In this document: positions 1 through 13,089 of the stretch, one piece after another | Layout: each line of letters begins with the position of its first letter | Numbering within the stretch: the first letter of the stretch is position 1 | Assembly: GCF_040958095.1 (NCBI RefSeq) | Contig: NC_091228.1 | Span: 9,374,340-9,438,339, forward strand | Direction of reading: 5' to 3' | From: Procambarus clarkii | Taxonomy: Eukaryota > Arthropoda > Malacostraca > Decapoda > Cambaridae | Length of the DNA stretch: 64,000 nt | Position numbers and translations under genes: made by a program | The notes under the pieces: generated by a model | Databases searched by the model: none | Seen by the model: the letters and a program-made list of their open reading frames with translations, nothing else | Told to the model about the DNA's origin: nothing

Positions 1-1
1 T

Positions 2-2143
2 CTTCGTGCAACATTGCAACGCTTACGAGAAAAGAATTTGACGCTAAGCCGAGCAAAGTGTGAGTTCAATCAACATAAAATTGAATTCTTTGGACATGTA
101 CTTAGTGACAAAGGTCTGTCTCCAGATCCTAAGAAAGTTGCAGATATCAAGAATGCTGCACCTCCTTCAACGTCCACTGAAGTACATAGTTTTCTGGGAA
201 TGGCAAAGTACTGTTCTCGCTTCATTCCAGATTTTGCTACCATTACAAAGCCTCTACGTGAGCTCCTGAAGAAAAATGCATCATGGTACTGGAGCGATAT
301 CGAGCAAAATGCATTTGATGCTGTGAAAGATGCACTAGTAGAGAATGCGACTGCTGCATACTTTGATCCATCAATGGACACTGAGTTAACGGTGGATGCT
401 AGTCGTGTTGGATTAGGTGCTGTTTTAGCCCAACACAAACCTGGTCAACCAGATTCCCGAGTAGTAATTGCCTACGCCAGCCGTTCTCTCACAGATGTTG
501 AGCAACGATACAGTCAGACAGAGAAGGAAGCTCTTGCTCTTGTATGGGGCTGTGAACACTTCAATGTGTATCTGCTTGGTGCACCCTTCACCACGATAGT
601 CACTGACCACAAACCGTTGGAGACCATCTTCAATAATCCAAAGTCCAAACCACCAGCTCGCATTGAGAGATGGGCTCTTCGTCTGCAACCATACAACTTT
701 ACGGTGAAATACAAGCCGGGTGCAGGCAAGCCCGCTGATTACATCAGTCGACATCCTGCCAACAGTTTCACCATCACCAAGCATCAGCAAGTTGCCGAGG
801 AATATGTACACTCTGTAACCTGTGATGCAGTCCCTAAGGCTCTTACTCTTGATGAAATCCGTACTGCAACCCTAGAGGACCCAACTCTGCAAGCAACAGT
901 GGATGCATTGACTAAGAAAAAGTTTCCACGCATCCCACCCTCAGGAGTTGACCAAGATGCATTCAAAGCACTTGAACGCATCCAGACAGAATTAAGTGTT
1001 ACGCAACAACGCGACACTGTGCTGCGAGGTACTCGTATCGTGATTCCAGCTGTTCTCCAGCAACGTGCTCTGAAGCTTGCACATCAAGGACACCAAGGTC
1101 TTGTTAGGACGAAACAGCTGCTACGAGAAAAGGTGTGGTTTCCTGGCATTGATCGTCAAGCAAAGGATATGCATGATGCCTGTGTCCCTTGCCAAGCTGC
1201 AGTGGATACTTCAAGACCAACACCTCTACAACCTTCACCACTACCTGCTGCACCATGGACGGAAGTATCGATGGACTTCTGCGGACCACTACCAACTGGA
1301 GAGTACTTGATGGTAGTCATTGATGATCACTCACGTTATCCAGAAGTAGAAATCATCAATTCCACATCTGCAAAGGCCGTCATCCCGAAACTCGACAAGA
1401 TCTTTTCAAAATTTGGCATTCCTGAAGTTGTCAAGACAGACAATGGACCGCCATTCAATGGACAAGACTTCGTCAACTTTTCTGAGCATATTGGATTCAA
1501 ACACCGCCGTGTGATGCCACTACATCCTCAAGCAAATGGAGAAGTTGAGAGATTCATGCAACCTCTCATGAAAGCGGTACGCTGTGCTCATGCCGAAGGA
1601 CGATCCTGGAAACAAGCTATGTATGCTTTTCTCAGGAACTACCGTGCAACACCACATGGAACACTGGGCAAGTCGCCTGGCGAACTTTTATTTGGACGTC
1701 CTATGAGAATCGCACTACCCGTCATGCCAGCCGAGGTAACGGATAAACGTCTCGCTCAGAAGGATGCACTAGCCAACGGCAAAATGAAAATTGCTCATGA
1801 TCAACGTGCAAAGGAACAGTTCATAAAGGTTGGTGACACTGTTCTCGTTAAAAAGAAAAAAGAGGGAAAGTTAGATATGCCGTATGATACAAAACCATAT
1901 AAAGTGATTAGTGTAAAAGGAACTATGGTAACAGCTAGTAATAGAGATCATAGTATAACACGTAATATGGCTTATTTCAAAGTGATTCCAACTAGTGTAG
2001 AAAATGATGAAGTGCAAAGTCGTGCAAAAGAAAAAGAAAAAAATAGTTATAACCCGACAAACAATTCATCAAGGGATGTTATTGCATTTAAGGACTCTCG
2101 TCCTAAACGTCATGTTAAACGCCCTACACGATTTGATGATTAA
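2..2143 (+). CDS. Ty3/gypsy pol, 3' part: RT end, RNase H, integrase (partial)
   Basis: The frame is open from the left edge, so the start lies outside the window and the TTG at 14 is not a real start. It encodes the end of a Ty3/gypsy polyprotein that copies and inserts the element. In order: the RT thumb/connection (FFGHVLSDKG, FLGMAKYCSRFIPDF), RNase H (acidic positions in TVDASRVGLGAVL, EKEALAL, VTDHKPL), the integrase zinc-binding region (HQGHQG ... CVPCQ), the integrase core (MDFCGP, TDNGPPF, GEVERF; the last D and E are 35 residues apart) and a basic tail (RPKRHVKRPTRFDD). Order is RT-RH-INT, normal for Ty3/gypsy. No internal stop is visible, so the copy may be recent. The family is certain; the clade is not assigned. 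Confidence 0.9.
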   Translation, partial: LRATLQRLREKNLTLSRAKCEFNQHKIEFFGHVLSDKGLSPDPKKVADIKNAAPPSTSTEVHSFLGMAKYCSRFIPDFATITKPLRELLKKNASWYWSDIEQNAFDAVKDALVENATAAYFDPSMDTELTVDASRVGLGAVLAQHKPGQPDSRVVIAYASRSLTDVEQRYSQTEKEALALVWGCEHFNVYLLGAPFTTIVTDHKPLETIFNNPKSKPPARIERWALRLQPYNFTVKYKPGAGKPADYISRHPANSFTITKHQQVAEEYVHSVTCDAVPKALTLDEIRTATLEDPTLQATVDALTKKKFPRIPPSGVDQDAFKALERIQTELSVTQQRDTVLRGTRIVIPAVLQQRALKLAHQGHQGLVRTKQLLREKVWFPGIDRQAKDMHDACVPCQAAVDTSRPTPLQPSPLPAAPWTEVSMDFCGPLPTGEYLMVVIDDHSRYPEVEIINSTSAKAVIPKLDKIFSKFGIPEVVKTDNGPPFNGQDFVNFSEHIGFKHRRVMPLHPQANGEVERFMQPLMKAVRCAHAEGRSWKQAMYAFLRNYRATPHGTLGKSPGELLFGRPMRIALPVMPAEVTDKRLAQKDALANGKMKIAHDQRAKEQFIKVGDTVLVKKKKEGKLDMPYDTKPYKVISVKGTMVTASNRDHSITRNMAYFKVIPTSVENDEVQSRAKEKEKNSYNPTNNSSRDVIAFKDSRPKRHVKRPTRFDD

Positions 2144-2467
2144 TTGTGTTCCTATGTAATGAAAAGTATTTACTTATTATGCTAAACTAAATTTAATATT
2201 GTTTGAATAATGCAGATATCTCATTCAATATTTTGTAACTTTGTATTACAGTTTCTTTCATGTTTGTTTAACATTGCATATGTATTTTTAACATTGAAAT
2301 CCTTTGTGGAAAAGATTAAGTTGTTTAAATTCTTTGTGTGCTTAATTAATGTTAAATGTATGCAGTATCTCTTGATATGTAATAACTTACTTTGTGTCAA
2401 TAACTTTGCTTTGTGCTACAAGCATGGTAGACATCCTGTATTCATTCTTTTTAAAGAAAAGGAGGGA
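2144..2467 (+). other. 3' noncoding region and polypurine tract of the first Ty3/gypsy element
   Basis: AT-rich sequence between the pol stop codon and the LTR. No env-like frame is convincing. It ends in a purine-rich run (AAAGAAAAGGAGGGA, about 2453-2467) directly before TGTCATG. That is the expected position of a polypurine tract priming plus-strand synthesis. Confidence 0.6.
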
Positions 2468-2672
2468 TGTCATGTTCACAGAAAATGGTACCATCCGTTT
2501 TCTATGTGCGGCGGCGGAGACGCCAGAGAGAGAGGAAGGTAAACAATAGAGCGTACAGGACGCCCGCCAAGCTTGGTAGCTACTAGTCATGTAATCATAT
2601 TAAGTATTAAAGTCAGTAACCAAGTCATGACTTTACATCAACCCTACAACCAAGACTTCCTCAGTAACACAC
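2468..2672 (+). repeat. 3' LTR of the first Ty3/gypsy element (short, about 205 bp)
   Basis: Begins TGTCATG right after the polypurine tract and reaches a CA near 2672 (CAGTAACACA). The 5' LTR lies outside the window, so the right border is uncertain. The LTR may instead be cut by the next element at 2687. Its short length contrasts with the 2.16-kb LTRs of the neighbour. Confidence 0.5.
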
Positions 2673-2686
2673 AAACACCACACCAC

Positions 2687-4847
2687 TGTTGGGGTTTCAC
2701 TCTCTATTCTTACTCTGGGGTGAGCAATAGTTATGCTCAAGGTCACTCACCGTAGCCCTGCGGGTCTTCACTCGATCCTCACGGCGCCACTGCACGCCAG
2801 GAGAGTCTCCCAGTCAATCTCAACGGCCTCTGATTGAGAAGGAGTGGGAACACGACTCGTTCACTTGACTGTCATGTGCCCTCCCCAACAATCGGGCTCT
2901 ACGGTTATCCACAAGGTCGCCAACTGGTGTTTTAGGTGGCCAGTAACACCTCAGTGGACTGGTTGAATTAGTGGTAGCCTTGGCAAGGTCACACTCAAAA
3001 GATCAGGAATCAGGCAGGTATGTACTCCTATCACTCTATGCTTTCAGTATAATATAGCCACAAGATCAATGGAGGGAATGATATAAACACAATGGTAATT
3101 TTGTATTTTACTTAAAATGCATGAAAGATGTCACAAGACCAAACAATAATAAATAAATCAACTGATCCTGGCTGCGGCCGGTAGTTCCCACGAATAGTAT
3201 GCACTCACTAAGTGGCAACACCTCCCCTCCTCGTCAAGTCTCAAGAACAGCTGATCGCCTGGCCCCGCGCAAAAGATTATTGCTTGTTTTCTAGATTCAC
3301 GCGCGCTGTTTCTTTAAGTTCTCCAATATTACTAGAACTCGCACACTCGATATTGGCACAAATAGCACTTATTACTTAGTTACACTATACTCGGGCTCAT
3401 ACAGTCGTTGCTACAATGACTCACTGTAATGGTTATCGCTGCCCTTCATTCAATGACATATTATGAAGTATTAACACTGGAGTTTTCAGTACTTTCTCTC
3501 ATGGGCGATAACGCAATAATTCACTGTACTCACAAATGATTTATCACTGCATGAACATAGACATATATATAATGTGTATAAATCAAACATCAATACACGG
3601 AAAATAAATAGTTTCTGGGCACACAGCCTAACTTTCAAATACTGGCAAAATATTATATATAATTTATCACTATATGTTCACATCAAAATCTGTAGAAAGA
3701 TATACAAAACACAGTAAATTTATCACTTGTTCCGGGTGCCTGTACACACCAATAATAAACATAAGTATTATAAGTGCTCTTGATAGTACTATATCCTGCA
3801 CACTGGTGCTTCACTGTGACACTGGTGAGACTTGCTCAAGACATATAAAATCCTCAGGCTAGATAATATAGCCGAATAACATAGCTAACTAAAGGGGAAT
3901 GGGGAGGGAACTAGAAACACCTACTTCAACCTATCCTCCGATGAGAGTCGAGATGTAGCTCCTGGTCCTCGTGTCGGGAACGCCCCCACACACACGTCGT
4001 CGTGTCCTACCGGAACCACTCGTCGTCCCACCATTTAGCGCGTTGTCTCCGTGCCTTCTTCCTCTGCAGGTCCGTGCTCCTTCCTGACTTCTTGAAGGGT
4101 TGGAGTCGGTCTCCTGGCCGTCGTCTTCTCCCAACAACGGCTGCCGCCTACGTCTCGGCTGCAGTCGTCCGGATTCCCCAAATAGTCCTCTCCTTCCTCA
4201 GCTACCCAGTGGCTCTGTCAGCCACTACGCTGTCACGAACTGGTGAACTGCCACAGACGTCACATACGTCACTGCACGGCTTCACTGCTTCTTCTTGCAC
4301 AGTACCTGACTGGAGCACTTGTTGCTCAAATAACCGTCGATTCCCTCTCTGGTTCAACACATGAACTAGGGAAGACCTCACAGAGTACTGGCAGACTTCA
4401 GGTGACGCGTAAATCCACGGGAGCGGGAAACAACTGTCAAACTGACAGGACCAATCGTCGCACGTCCAACCTCTTTGACGTGTCTTGTCTGACTGCTGGC
4501 GCCAGCGCGGTGCGCGGCCTGGACCCCCTTCCTTCGTGACGTCATTTTCGCCACGGGAAGTTTTCATTGGCTCCCGGTGCCACATTGCTGTCGGTGACCA
4601 ATCCGGTGCCACTGACGTCACATGGTTTTGGCGGGAAATCAGGAAGGCCAGCGCCATCTTGGCTTCCTAATGGGCCTATACCACAGGCCAAAATATTACT
4701 ATTTCACAGATTTCTCGGCTCTCCGAGAACACTCCACTCTCTCCCATATATCAAATTGAAGCCTGCTACGTAGAGAACGCTTGGGAAAAGTAGACATGAC
4801 TCTTACTGCAGGCGTGGGAGAATTATAAGGGCGGGAACACCGTCACA
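2687..4847 (-). repeat. 3' LTR of the Gmr1-like element
   Basis: 2161 bp, matching 9967-12133 along its whole length with scattered substitutions and small indels (for example near 2697 and 3005). Small open frames inside both copies are mirrored between the LTRs and are not genes. The segment 3931-4660 is GC-rich. The LTR ends at 4847 with GTCACA, next to the polypurine tract. Confidence 0.88.
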
Positions 4848-4862
4848 TACCCCTCTCCTTAA
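4848..4862 (-). other. Polypurine tract of the Gmr1-like element
   Basis: On the minus strand the sequence AAGGAGAGGGGTA lies directly against the LTR start TGTGACGG. Position and composition fit the plus-strand primer of an LTR retrotransposon. Confidence 0.75.
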
Positions 4863-4880
4863 AATAAGAGTCATGTCTGG

Positions 4881-7800
4881 TTAGTGTATGCGGGATAGGG
4901 CATCCGCTACTACGTTGTCCTTCCCCTTGATGTGCTTGATTTCCAGCCGGTATTCTTGCAGTAACAACGCCCACCTCGTCAGACGTTGGTTGGAGTTCTG
5001 CATCTTGTATAAAAATGTGAGAAGGTTGTGATCTGTGAATACCAGAACAGGTCTCGCCCCTCCTCCCACGTACACATCAAAGTGCTTCAGGGCCATAACT
5101 AGCGCCAATGCCTCCTTCTCAACGGTGCTGTAGGCCCGCTGGTATTTTACAAACTTCTTCGAGTAGAACGCTACTGGCCTATGTACTTCACTCTTTTCTT
5201 GAGCCAACATGGCCCCTATTCCAACGTCGCTGGCGTCCACGTACAGGATAAAATCGGCTGAAAAATCTGGAGATATTAATACTGGGGCCTCCGTCAACAA
5301 GCTCTTGGTCTTTTCAAAAGACTCTTGGCAGGCCTCTCCCCATCTCCATCTTACATTCTTGGAGAGTAGCTCGGTTAGGGGATGCGCTACCGTGGAGAAA
5401 TTCCGGCAGAACCCATGATAGTACCCTATCATTCCGAGGTATCTGAGCAACTCCTTGCGCGTCTTGGGCACGGGGTATTCCTTTATGGCTGCTACTTTGT
5501 TATCCACAGGAGTGACTTCACCTTGGCCGATGACAAAACCGAGGTACTCTAAGTGAGCTTTCCCAAACTCACTCTTGGCCAAATTTACAGTCAAATTAGC
5601 CTCCTCTAACCTTCTGAATAATTCCCCAAGTCTCTCCAGATGCGTCTTCCAATCGTCGGCGTACACGACGATGTCATCGATGTAAACCGTGCATCCTGCT
5701 GCACCCCTTAACAGCTCGTTCATCATTCGCTGGAAGCAGCTGCCGCTGTTTTTCATACCGAAGGGCAACACCTTGTACTGGTACAGCCCGTCAGGAGTCG
5801 CGAAAGCTGATATCTTCCTGGCCTCAGGAGTCAAGGAGATCTGGTAGTACCCCTTGAGAAGATCGACCTTGGATACGTATCGTGCACTGCCCACCTGGTC
5901 AATGCAATCACTCACTCTTGGCATGGGGTGAGAATCCGCCACTGTGATGGAGTTCACCCTCCTGTAATCTGTACAAAAGCGGTATGTTCCGTCGCTTTTC
6001 CTCACCAACAGGCATGGGGAACTCCACTCACTTTTACTGGGCTCCGCAAGGTCGTTCTCAAGGAGGTACTCCACCTCCTTTCTCATCAGCTCTCGCTTCT
6101 CTGGGCTCACCCTGTACGCGCTCTGTTTGACGGGCCTGGCGTCCCTCACCTCCACCTCGTGCGTCACACTCCTGTGTCGTCGGGGCACGTCGGTGAAGAG
6201 GGAGGCATTCTTTCTCAGTAGGTCCGTCAGGTCCGCTCTCTGTTGCCCTTCCAGATGTGACAGCTTGTCCTTGATGTTTGCCAGACTCTCAGTGTTGGTG
6301 AGACGGGTGCCATCCGCCCTGGACCACTTTCCTTCCTCCTCTGGGAGTTCTTGGTCCACCTGTACGCACAGAACTGTCTTCTGCTGGGGTTCTCGGGTTA
6401 TCGTTCCTTCCTGCCTGGCGGCTCCTCCTTCCACAGTGAAGAAGGGCTTCAGGCGGTCCACGTGACACACCTGTTTCTTTCGGGGTCTGTCCGGCTTCCC
6501 AATTTCGTACGACACAGGACCCAACCGTCGCAGCACTTGGTATGGTCCCTCGAACCGCGACTCGGTCACCTTACCTTTACCTGGCAGCAAAACCATTACT
6601 TGGGACCCGACCTGGAAATCCCTCTGCGTAGCTCTCTTGTCGTACCACTCCGACATCTTACGCTGCGCCTCCTTCAGGTGTTTCCCAGCCAGTTCCTTCG
6701 CTAGAGTGAGACGTTCTTTAAACTTCTGGACATATTCGTTCACCGTTCCCACGGTCGCTCCCGGTGTCCATTGTTCCCTCAGCATGGACAGGGGACTTCT
6801 CACCTCGTGTCCATACACTAGCTGGAATGGTGAGAATCCTAGTGATTCTACCACCGCGTTACGTATGGCAAATAACGCGGGGTATACAGCCTCATCCCAC
6901 TCAGCCCCCTGTTCTGCACAGAATACCCTCAGCACGGTCTTCAATGTGGAGTGGAATCTTTCGATCGCCCCCTGCGACTGCGGTCGGTAGGGCGACGATC
7001 GAATCTGAGTCACTCCCCATCCTGCCACCGTCTGTCGGAACCACTTCGACTGAAATATGCTTCCGCAGTCTGTCTGGATCTCTTTAAGCATCCCCACCCA
7101 AGAGAAAAATCGTTGTAGTTGGCCGGCTACTCCTTGCGACATTAAACGTCGCATCGGGACGGCTTCCGGAAACCTGGTGGACGCACACATTATCGTCATT
7201 AGGTAGGTGTTCCCTTTCTTCGTCCTTGGCAAAGGACCCACCCCGTCAACTAGCAGACGCTCGAAAGCAGGCCCAAACGCTGGAACAGGGATCAATGGGG
7301 CCTTCGGTATCGCGGACTGGCTCTTCCCTGCCCTCTGGCATGGTAAGCACGTCTTACAATAGCGCCTCACCTCGGCGTCCATACCTGGCCAGTAAAAGTA
7401 ATCCCTGAATCTTCGCAGCGTCTTAGTCACTCCCAGGTGACCTGCAGAGTCCACGGAGTGCGATAGGTCCAACACGGCCGCTCTGCACTGGGCCGGCAAC
7501 ACTACCTGGTGCCTCGTGCTTAGAGACTCTTCCCCGGCCTCCACCCTCACAGGTCTCCACTGCCTCATCAGCATGCCGTCTTGAAGGTAAAAATGAGTAG
7601 CCTTCTCAGGGCCAACACGTCCTCCTTGGGCCTCACTAATCAAATCGGGGAACTCCTCCTGCTGCAACTGTCCAAGACGAGTGCGGTCTACCCCTAGAGA
7701 ACTGGTGAGGGTCACCTGCAACTCACCACTTGGGCTGTCTTCGCCCTCCGCTCGTTCTCCGGGTTCTACGAAGAGGTGATCTATTCCCAGGCTGTCAGTC

Positions 7801-9059
7801 GTCTCCTCAGCCCCATCAGATCCACAACCTCCTTGTTCTTCGCGTTGTCTTGGTATCACAGCACAAACTGGGAACGCCACCGGTGCGATTCCGTTCTCGC
7901 CCCCACAGGCGTTCAACTCTCCGCCTGTCTCCTTGTATTGTTCTAGGCACTCTTCGCCTTTCACAAGATTCGGAAGGACATATCCTCCACACGCGTCATT
8001 CCCCAAGATGACCTGTGCCTCCATCTTGGGCATCGATGTACAGACTCCCACCACTAGGGTCTGGCAGCCATAGTCGGAATTTAAAGTTACCTGGTGTAGG
8101 GGCATCCTCACTGGGCCTCCCACAGTGGTCACACTTGCCACCCCCACACTGGTATTTTCGTAACCCTCGGGGAACAGGGTTTCACTCACCAGGGTAAAAT
8201 CAGCCCCGGTGTCTCTTAGCATCTTCACTGGGATGGGGTCTGCGTCCCCCATCCTCACGGTTCCTTGGCACAGGAATGGGTGAACTTTCTTCTCCCCATC
8301 CAGCACTGGTTCATCCCGCACTCTCTCGGCCCTCTGGTCCTCGAACATCACTAAAGCAACGTGTCCCCGCTGCTTAGGGCGTCTGCATTCCCGCGCGACG
8401 TGTCCGACTATTCCGCAGTTGTAGCAGCGGACCCTCGGCGGAGACCATCCGCCACCGCTCGCCTTAGCACTGCCTCCAGAGGCCGTCGCACCCTGTGTCT
8501 TTCTCGCACCACTTGTTGACTCCTTGGTTGCAGCAACAGCTCCCGAGCTCTCCGATTGGTTCTTCTTGATCGGCTCTACAGCACCTTTTGATCCTCGGGT
8601 GTTCCAACTTGAGAGGTGGGACTTGGGAGAACTCGCTCCTGTCCTCCATCCATCCGTCCTTCTATAATTCCTATCGTTTCCGACGTATGCGGGTGGTCGG
8701 TGCTGTCCCTCTCGGCATAGGCGTAGGGCTTCTTCTAACATGTCGGCTCGGTCGGCTGCGGCCCTCAGGTCCTTTATGTCCGCCTCCTTTACCCTCACCC
8801 TGATCTCAGGAGAGAGCACGGACATAAACTTTTCCATGGCCATTAGTTCCTTGACCTCTCCGACCGACCTCACTTCTTCAGAGTCCAGCCACTTAAGGAG
8901 CTTTCTTTCTATGTCCCTCGCCGTCTCCGCATACGATTTTCCTGGCGACCGGGTACATTCCCTGAACCTCTTCCGGTAACACTCCGGCGTGAGCTTGAAG
9001 GAACTGAGCACAGCTCGTTTTACCGCATCGTAGTTGGTGCATTCCTGGAAGTCGAGCAT
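4881..9059 (-). CDS. Gag C-terminus and Pol: zinc knuckle, protease, integrase, RT, RNase H
   Basis: 1392 residues counted from the first Met after the gag stop; the same frame is open from 9095. Domains in order: end of a capsid-like region (YRKRFRECTRSPGKSYAE, residues 28-45), CCHC knuckle (CYNCGIVGHVAREC, ~212-225), aspartic protease (DTGADFTLV, ~283), integrase zinc region (HLGVTKT ... CLPCQ, ~540-575), integrase core (VDGVGPL, TDCGS, GAIERF; D-35-E spacing), RT (SPCLLVRKSDG, FCTDYRRVN, YIDDIVVYADD near 1127), RNase H (YVDASDVGIGAML near 1273) and the end at ALSRIH. The catalytic residues visible all look present. Integrase ahead of RT is the odd feature and defines the Gmr1-like arrangement. 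Gag and Pol share one frame with no frameshift. Confidence 0.9.
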   Translation of the reverse strand: MLDFQECTNYDAVKRAVLSSFKLTPECYRKRFRECTRSPGKSYAETARDIERKLLKWLDSEEVRSVGEVKELMAMEKFMSVLSPEIRVRVKEADIKDLRAAADRADMLEEALRLCREGQHRPPAYVGNDRNYRRTDGWRTGASSPKSHLSSWNTRGSKGAVEPIKKNQSESSGAVAATKESTSGARKTQGATASGGSAKASGGGWSPPRVRCYNCGIVGHVARECRRPKQRGHVALVMFEDQRAERVRDEPVLDGEKKVHPFLCQGTVRMGDADPIPVKMLRDTGADFTLVSETLFPEGYENTSVGVASVTTVGGPVRMPLHQVTLNSDYGCQTLVVGVCTSMPKMEAQVILGNDACGGYVLPNLVKGEECLEQYKETGGELNACGGENGIAPVAFPVCAVIPRQREEQGGCGSDGAEETTDSLGIDHLFVEPGERAEGEDSPSGELQVTLTSSLGVDRTRLGQLQQEEFPDLISEAQGGRVGPEKATHFYLQDGMLMRQWRPVRVEAGEESLSTRHQVVLPAQCRAAVLDLSHSVDSAGHLGVTKTLRRFRDYFYWPGMDAEVRRYCKTCLPCQRAGKSQSAIPKAPLIPVPAFGPAFERLLVDGVGPLPRTKKGNTYLMTIMCASTRFPEAVPMRRLMSQGVAGQLQRFFSWVGMLKEIQTDCGSIFQSKWFRQTVAGWGVTQIRSSPYRPQSQGAIERFHSTLKTVLRVFCAEQGAEWDEAVYPALFAIRNAVVESLGFSPFQLVYGHEVRSPLSMLREQWTPGATVGTVNEYVQKFKERLTLAKELAGKHLKEAQRKMSEWYDKRATQRDFQVGSQVMVLLPGKGKVTESRFEGPYQVLRRLGPVSYEIGKPDRPRKKQVCHVDRLKPFFTVEGGAARQEGTITREPQQKTVLCVQVDQELPEEEGKWSRADGTRLTNTESLANIKDKLSHLEGQQRADLTDLLRKNASLFTDVPRRHRSVTHEVEVRDARPVKQSAYRVSPEKRELMRKEVEYLLENDLAEPSKSEWSSPCLLVRKSDGTYRFCTDYRRVNSITVADSHPMPRVSDCIDQVGSARYVSKVDLLKGYYQISLTPEARKISAFATPDGLYQYKVLPFGMKNSGSCFQRMMNELLRGAAGCTVYIDDIVVYADDWKTHLERLGELFRRLEEANLTVNLAKSEFGKAHLEYLGFVIGQGEVTPVDNKVAAIKEYPVPKTRKELLRYLGMIGYYHGFCRNFSTVAHPLTELLSKNVRWRWGEACQESFEKTKSLLTEAPVLISPDFSADFILYVDASDVGIGAMLAQEKSEVHRPVAFYSKKFVKYQRAYSTVEKEALALVMALKHFDVYVGGGARPVLVFTDHNLLTFLYKMQNSNQRLTRWALLLQEYRLEIKHIKGKDNVVADALSRIH

Positions 9060-9095
9060 AGTAAAGGCTTCACGAGCTTCACCTGTGAGCCTCCC

Positions 9096-9866
9096 TTACA
9101 CTAACTCCGCCCACTCCTCCCTCGGCCACCTCTTCAGAGCAGCAACTCTCTCAAAGTGGTCGAAGAAACTTTCGGCTTCACTAGGCACAAAGACCGGCAG
9201 GTCTCGTTCCCTCACTCTTCGGTCTTCCTGTGGCGGCGGATCAGGTGCACCTAGTCCTAGCTCAGCTCGCTTCAGCTCCACCTCCTTGTTGGCTTCTATT
9301 TCCAGTTGTCTCAGCCCAACTTCTCGCTCTTCTCTGCGCTGCTGTGCTTCTCGCTCCTCACGCTGCAGCTGTGCTTCTCGTTCCTCACGCTGCAGCTGTG
9401 CTTCTCGTTCCTCACGCTTCATCTGTGCTTCTGCTTCTCGCTCTTCTTTGCGCTGTTGTGCTTCTTCTCTCCTCAGCTGCGCTTCTGCTTCTCGCTCTTC
9501 TTTGTGCTGCTGCGCTTCTCGCTCTTCCTTGCGCTGCTGTGCTTCTTCTCTCCTCAGCTGCGCTTCTAGCTGCAGCTTCATTATTTCCAGCTTCACGCAG
9601 TGCCTGCTGCCGCTGGATCCCCTGCTGCTTCCACCAATACTCAGGTGTTCACCCACACTGGCAGGTGTTTGGGGCCGTTCCTCCCCCAAAGCTTCGTCTC
9701 GAGCCCTGAGCTGAGCCATTATCTCTAGTCTTCTTTCTGCCACTCTGGCAGATTTCAGCTTTATTCCGAAATGATCCGCTATTACCTGTAGCTGTGCCTT
9801 GGTGCACTCTTCCAGCACCTGTTCATCTCTAGAGTCAATAAACCTTGCTACTTTATCATCCTCCAT
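9096..9866 (-). pseudogene. Gag N-terminal segment, ended by a premature TAA
   Basis: 256 residues from the ATG at 9866, ending in TAA at 9096-9098, in the same frame as the downstream gag-pol (807 nt, 269 codons, between the two Met positions). The N-terminus has a SAP-like helical stretch (KAQLQVIADHFGIKLKS, ~23-39). It is followed by a highly charged coiled coil of repeated QLRREEAQQRKEERE-type units (~100-190). The end runs into the capsid-like part (WPREEWAELV). The stop falls inside the capsid region, so this copy cannot make a full Gag-Pol without readthrough. The in-frame internal repeats in the coil are probably length-variable. Confidence 0.82.
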
Positions 9867-9948
9867 CTTGTGCTATGAGTGATAACCTGCACCTGATCTC
9901 TAACACCACTGCCAAGTACCACCACTGCAAACTTTATTTCGATCGATA

Positions 9949-9966
9949 TACTGGCGAGGTCGCCAA
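9949..9966 (-). other. Putative tRNA primer binding site of the Gmr1-like element
   Basis: Next to the 5' LTR end (CCCCAACA), the minus strand reads TTGGCGACCTCGCCAGT. TGGCGACC is complementary to a tRNA 3' end GGTCGCCA, as in insect tRNA-Arg used by 412/mdg1-type elements. Only about eight bases fit, so the primer identity is tentative. Confidence 0.5.
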
Positions 9967-12235
<2,269 letters not shown>

Positions 12236-12239
12236 CCGC

Positions 12240-12831
<592 letters not shown>

Positions 12832-13089
12832 GCTCCCAACCTCCGAAGAGCTGGATGAGGTCTTCGAACACTGATTATTACATTCTTATATAAGTGTGTG
12901 TTCTCTGTAAACTGTAGTAATGCAATAAAATTAAATAAAACAAAATTAATAAAAAAGGGGTGTATGCGTGGTCATAACAACATCACATTACATAGAAAAG
13001 TGCATAGACATTAACCCAAACGGGAAAAAAAAGACTCCACCACAGGGCTGACAGGCCCACAGCAAACATCGCAAGGGGAGAGGAAACAA

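Noticed and set aside
2210..2542. 110-codon frame downstream of the first pol, considered as env
   Set aside because: AT-rich, no signal peptide plus transmembrane layout, and it runs through the polypurine tract into the LTR.
4202..4657. 151-codon minus-strand frame, with a near-copy at 11497-11943
   Set aside because: Both lie at the same place in the two LTRs of one element, so their similarity reflects LTR duplication, not a gene family.
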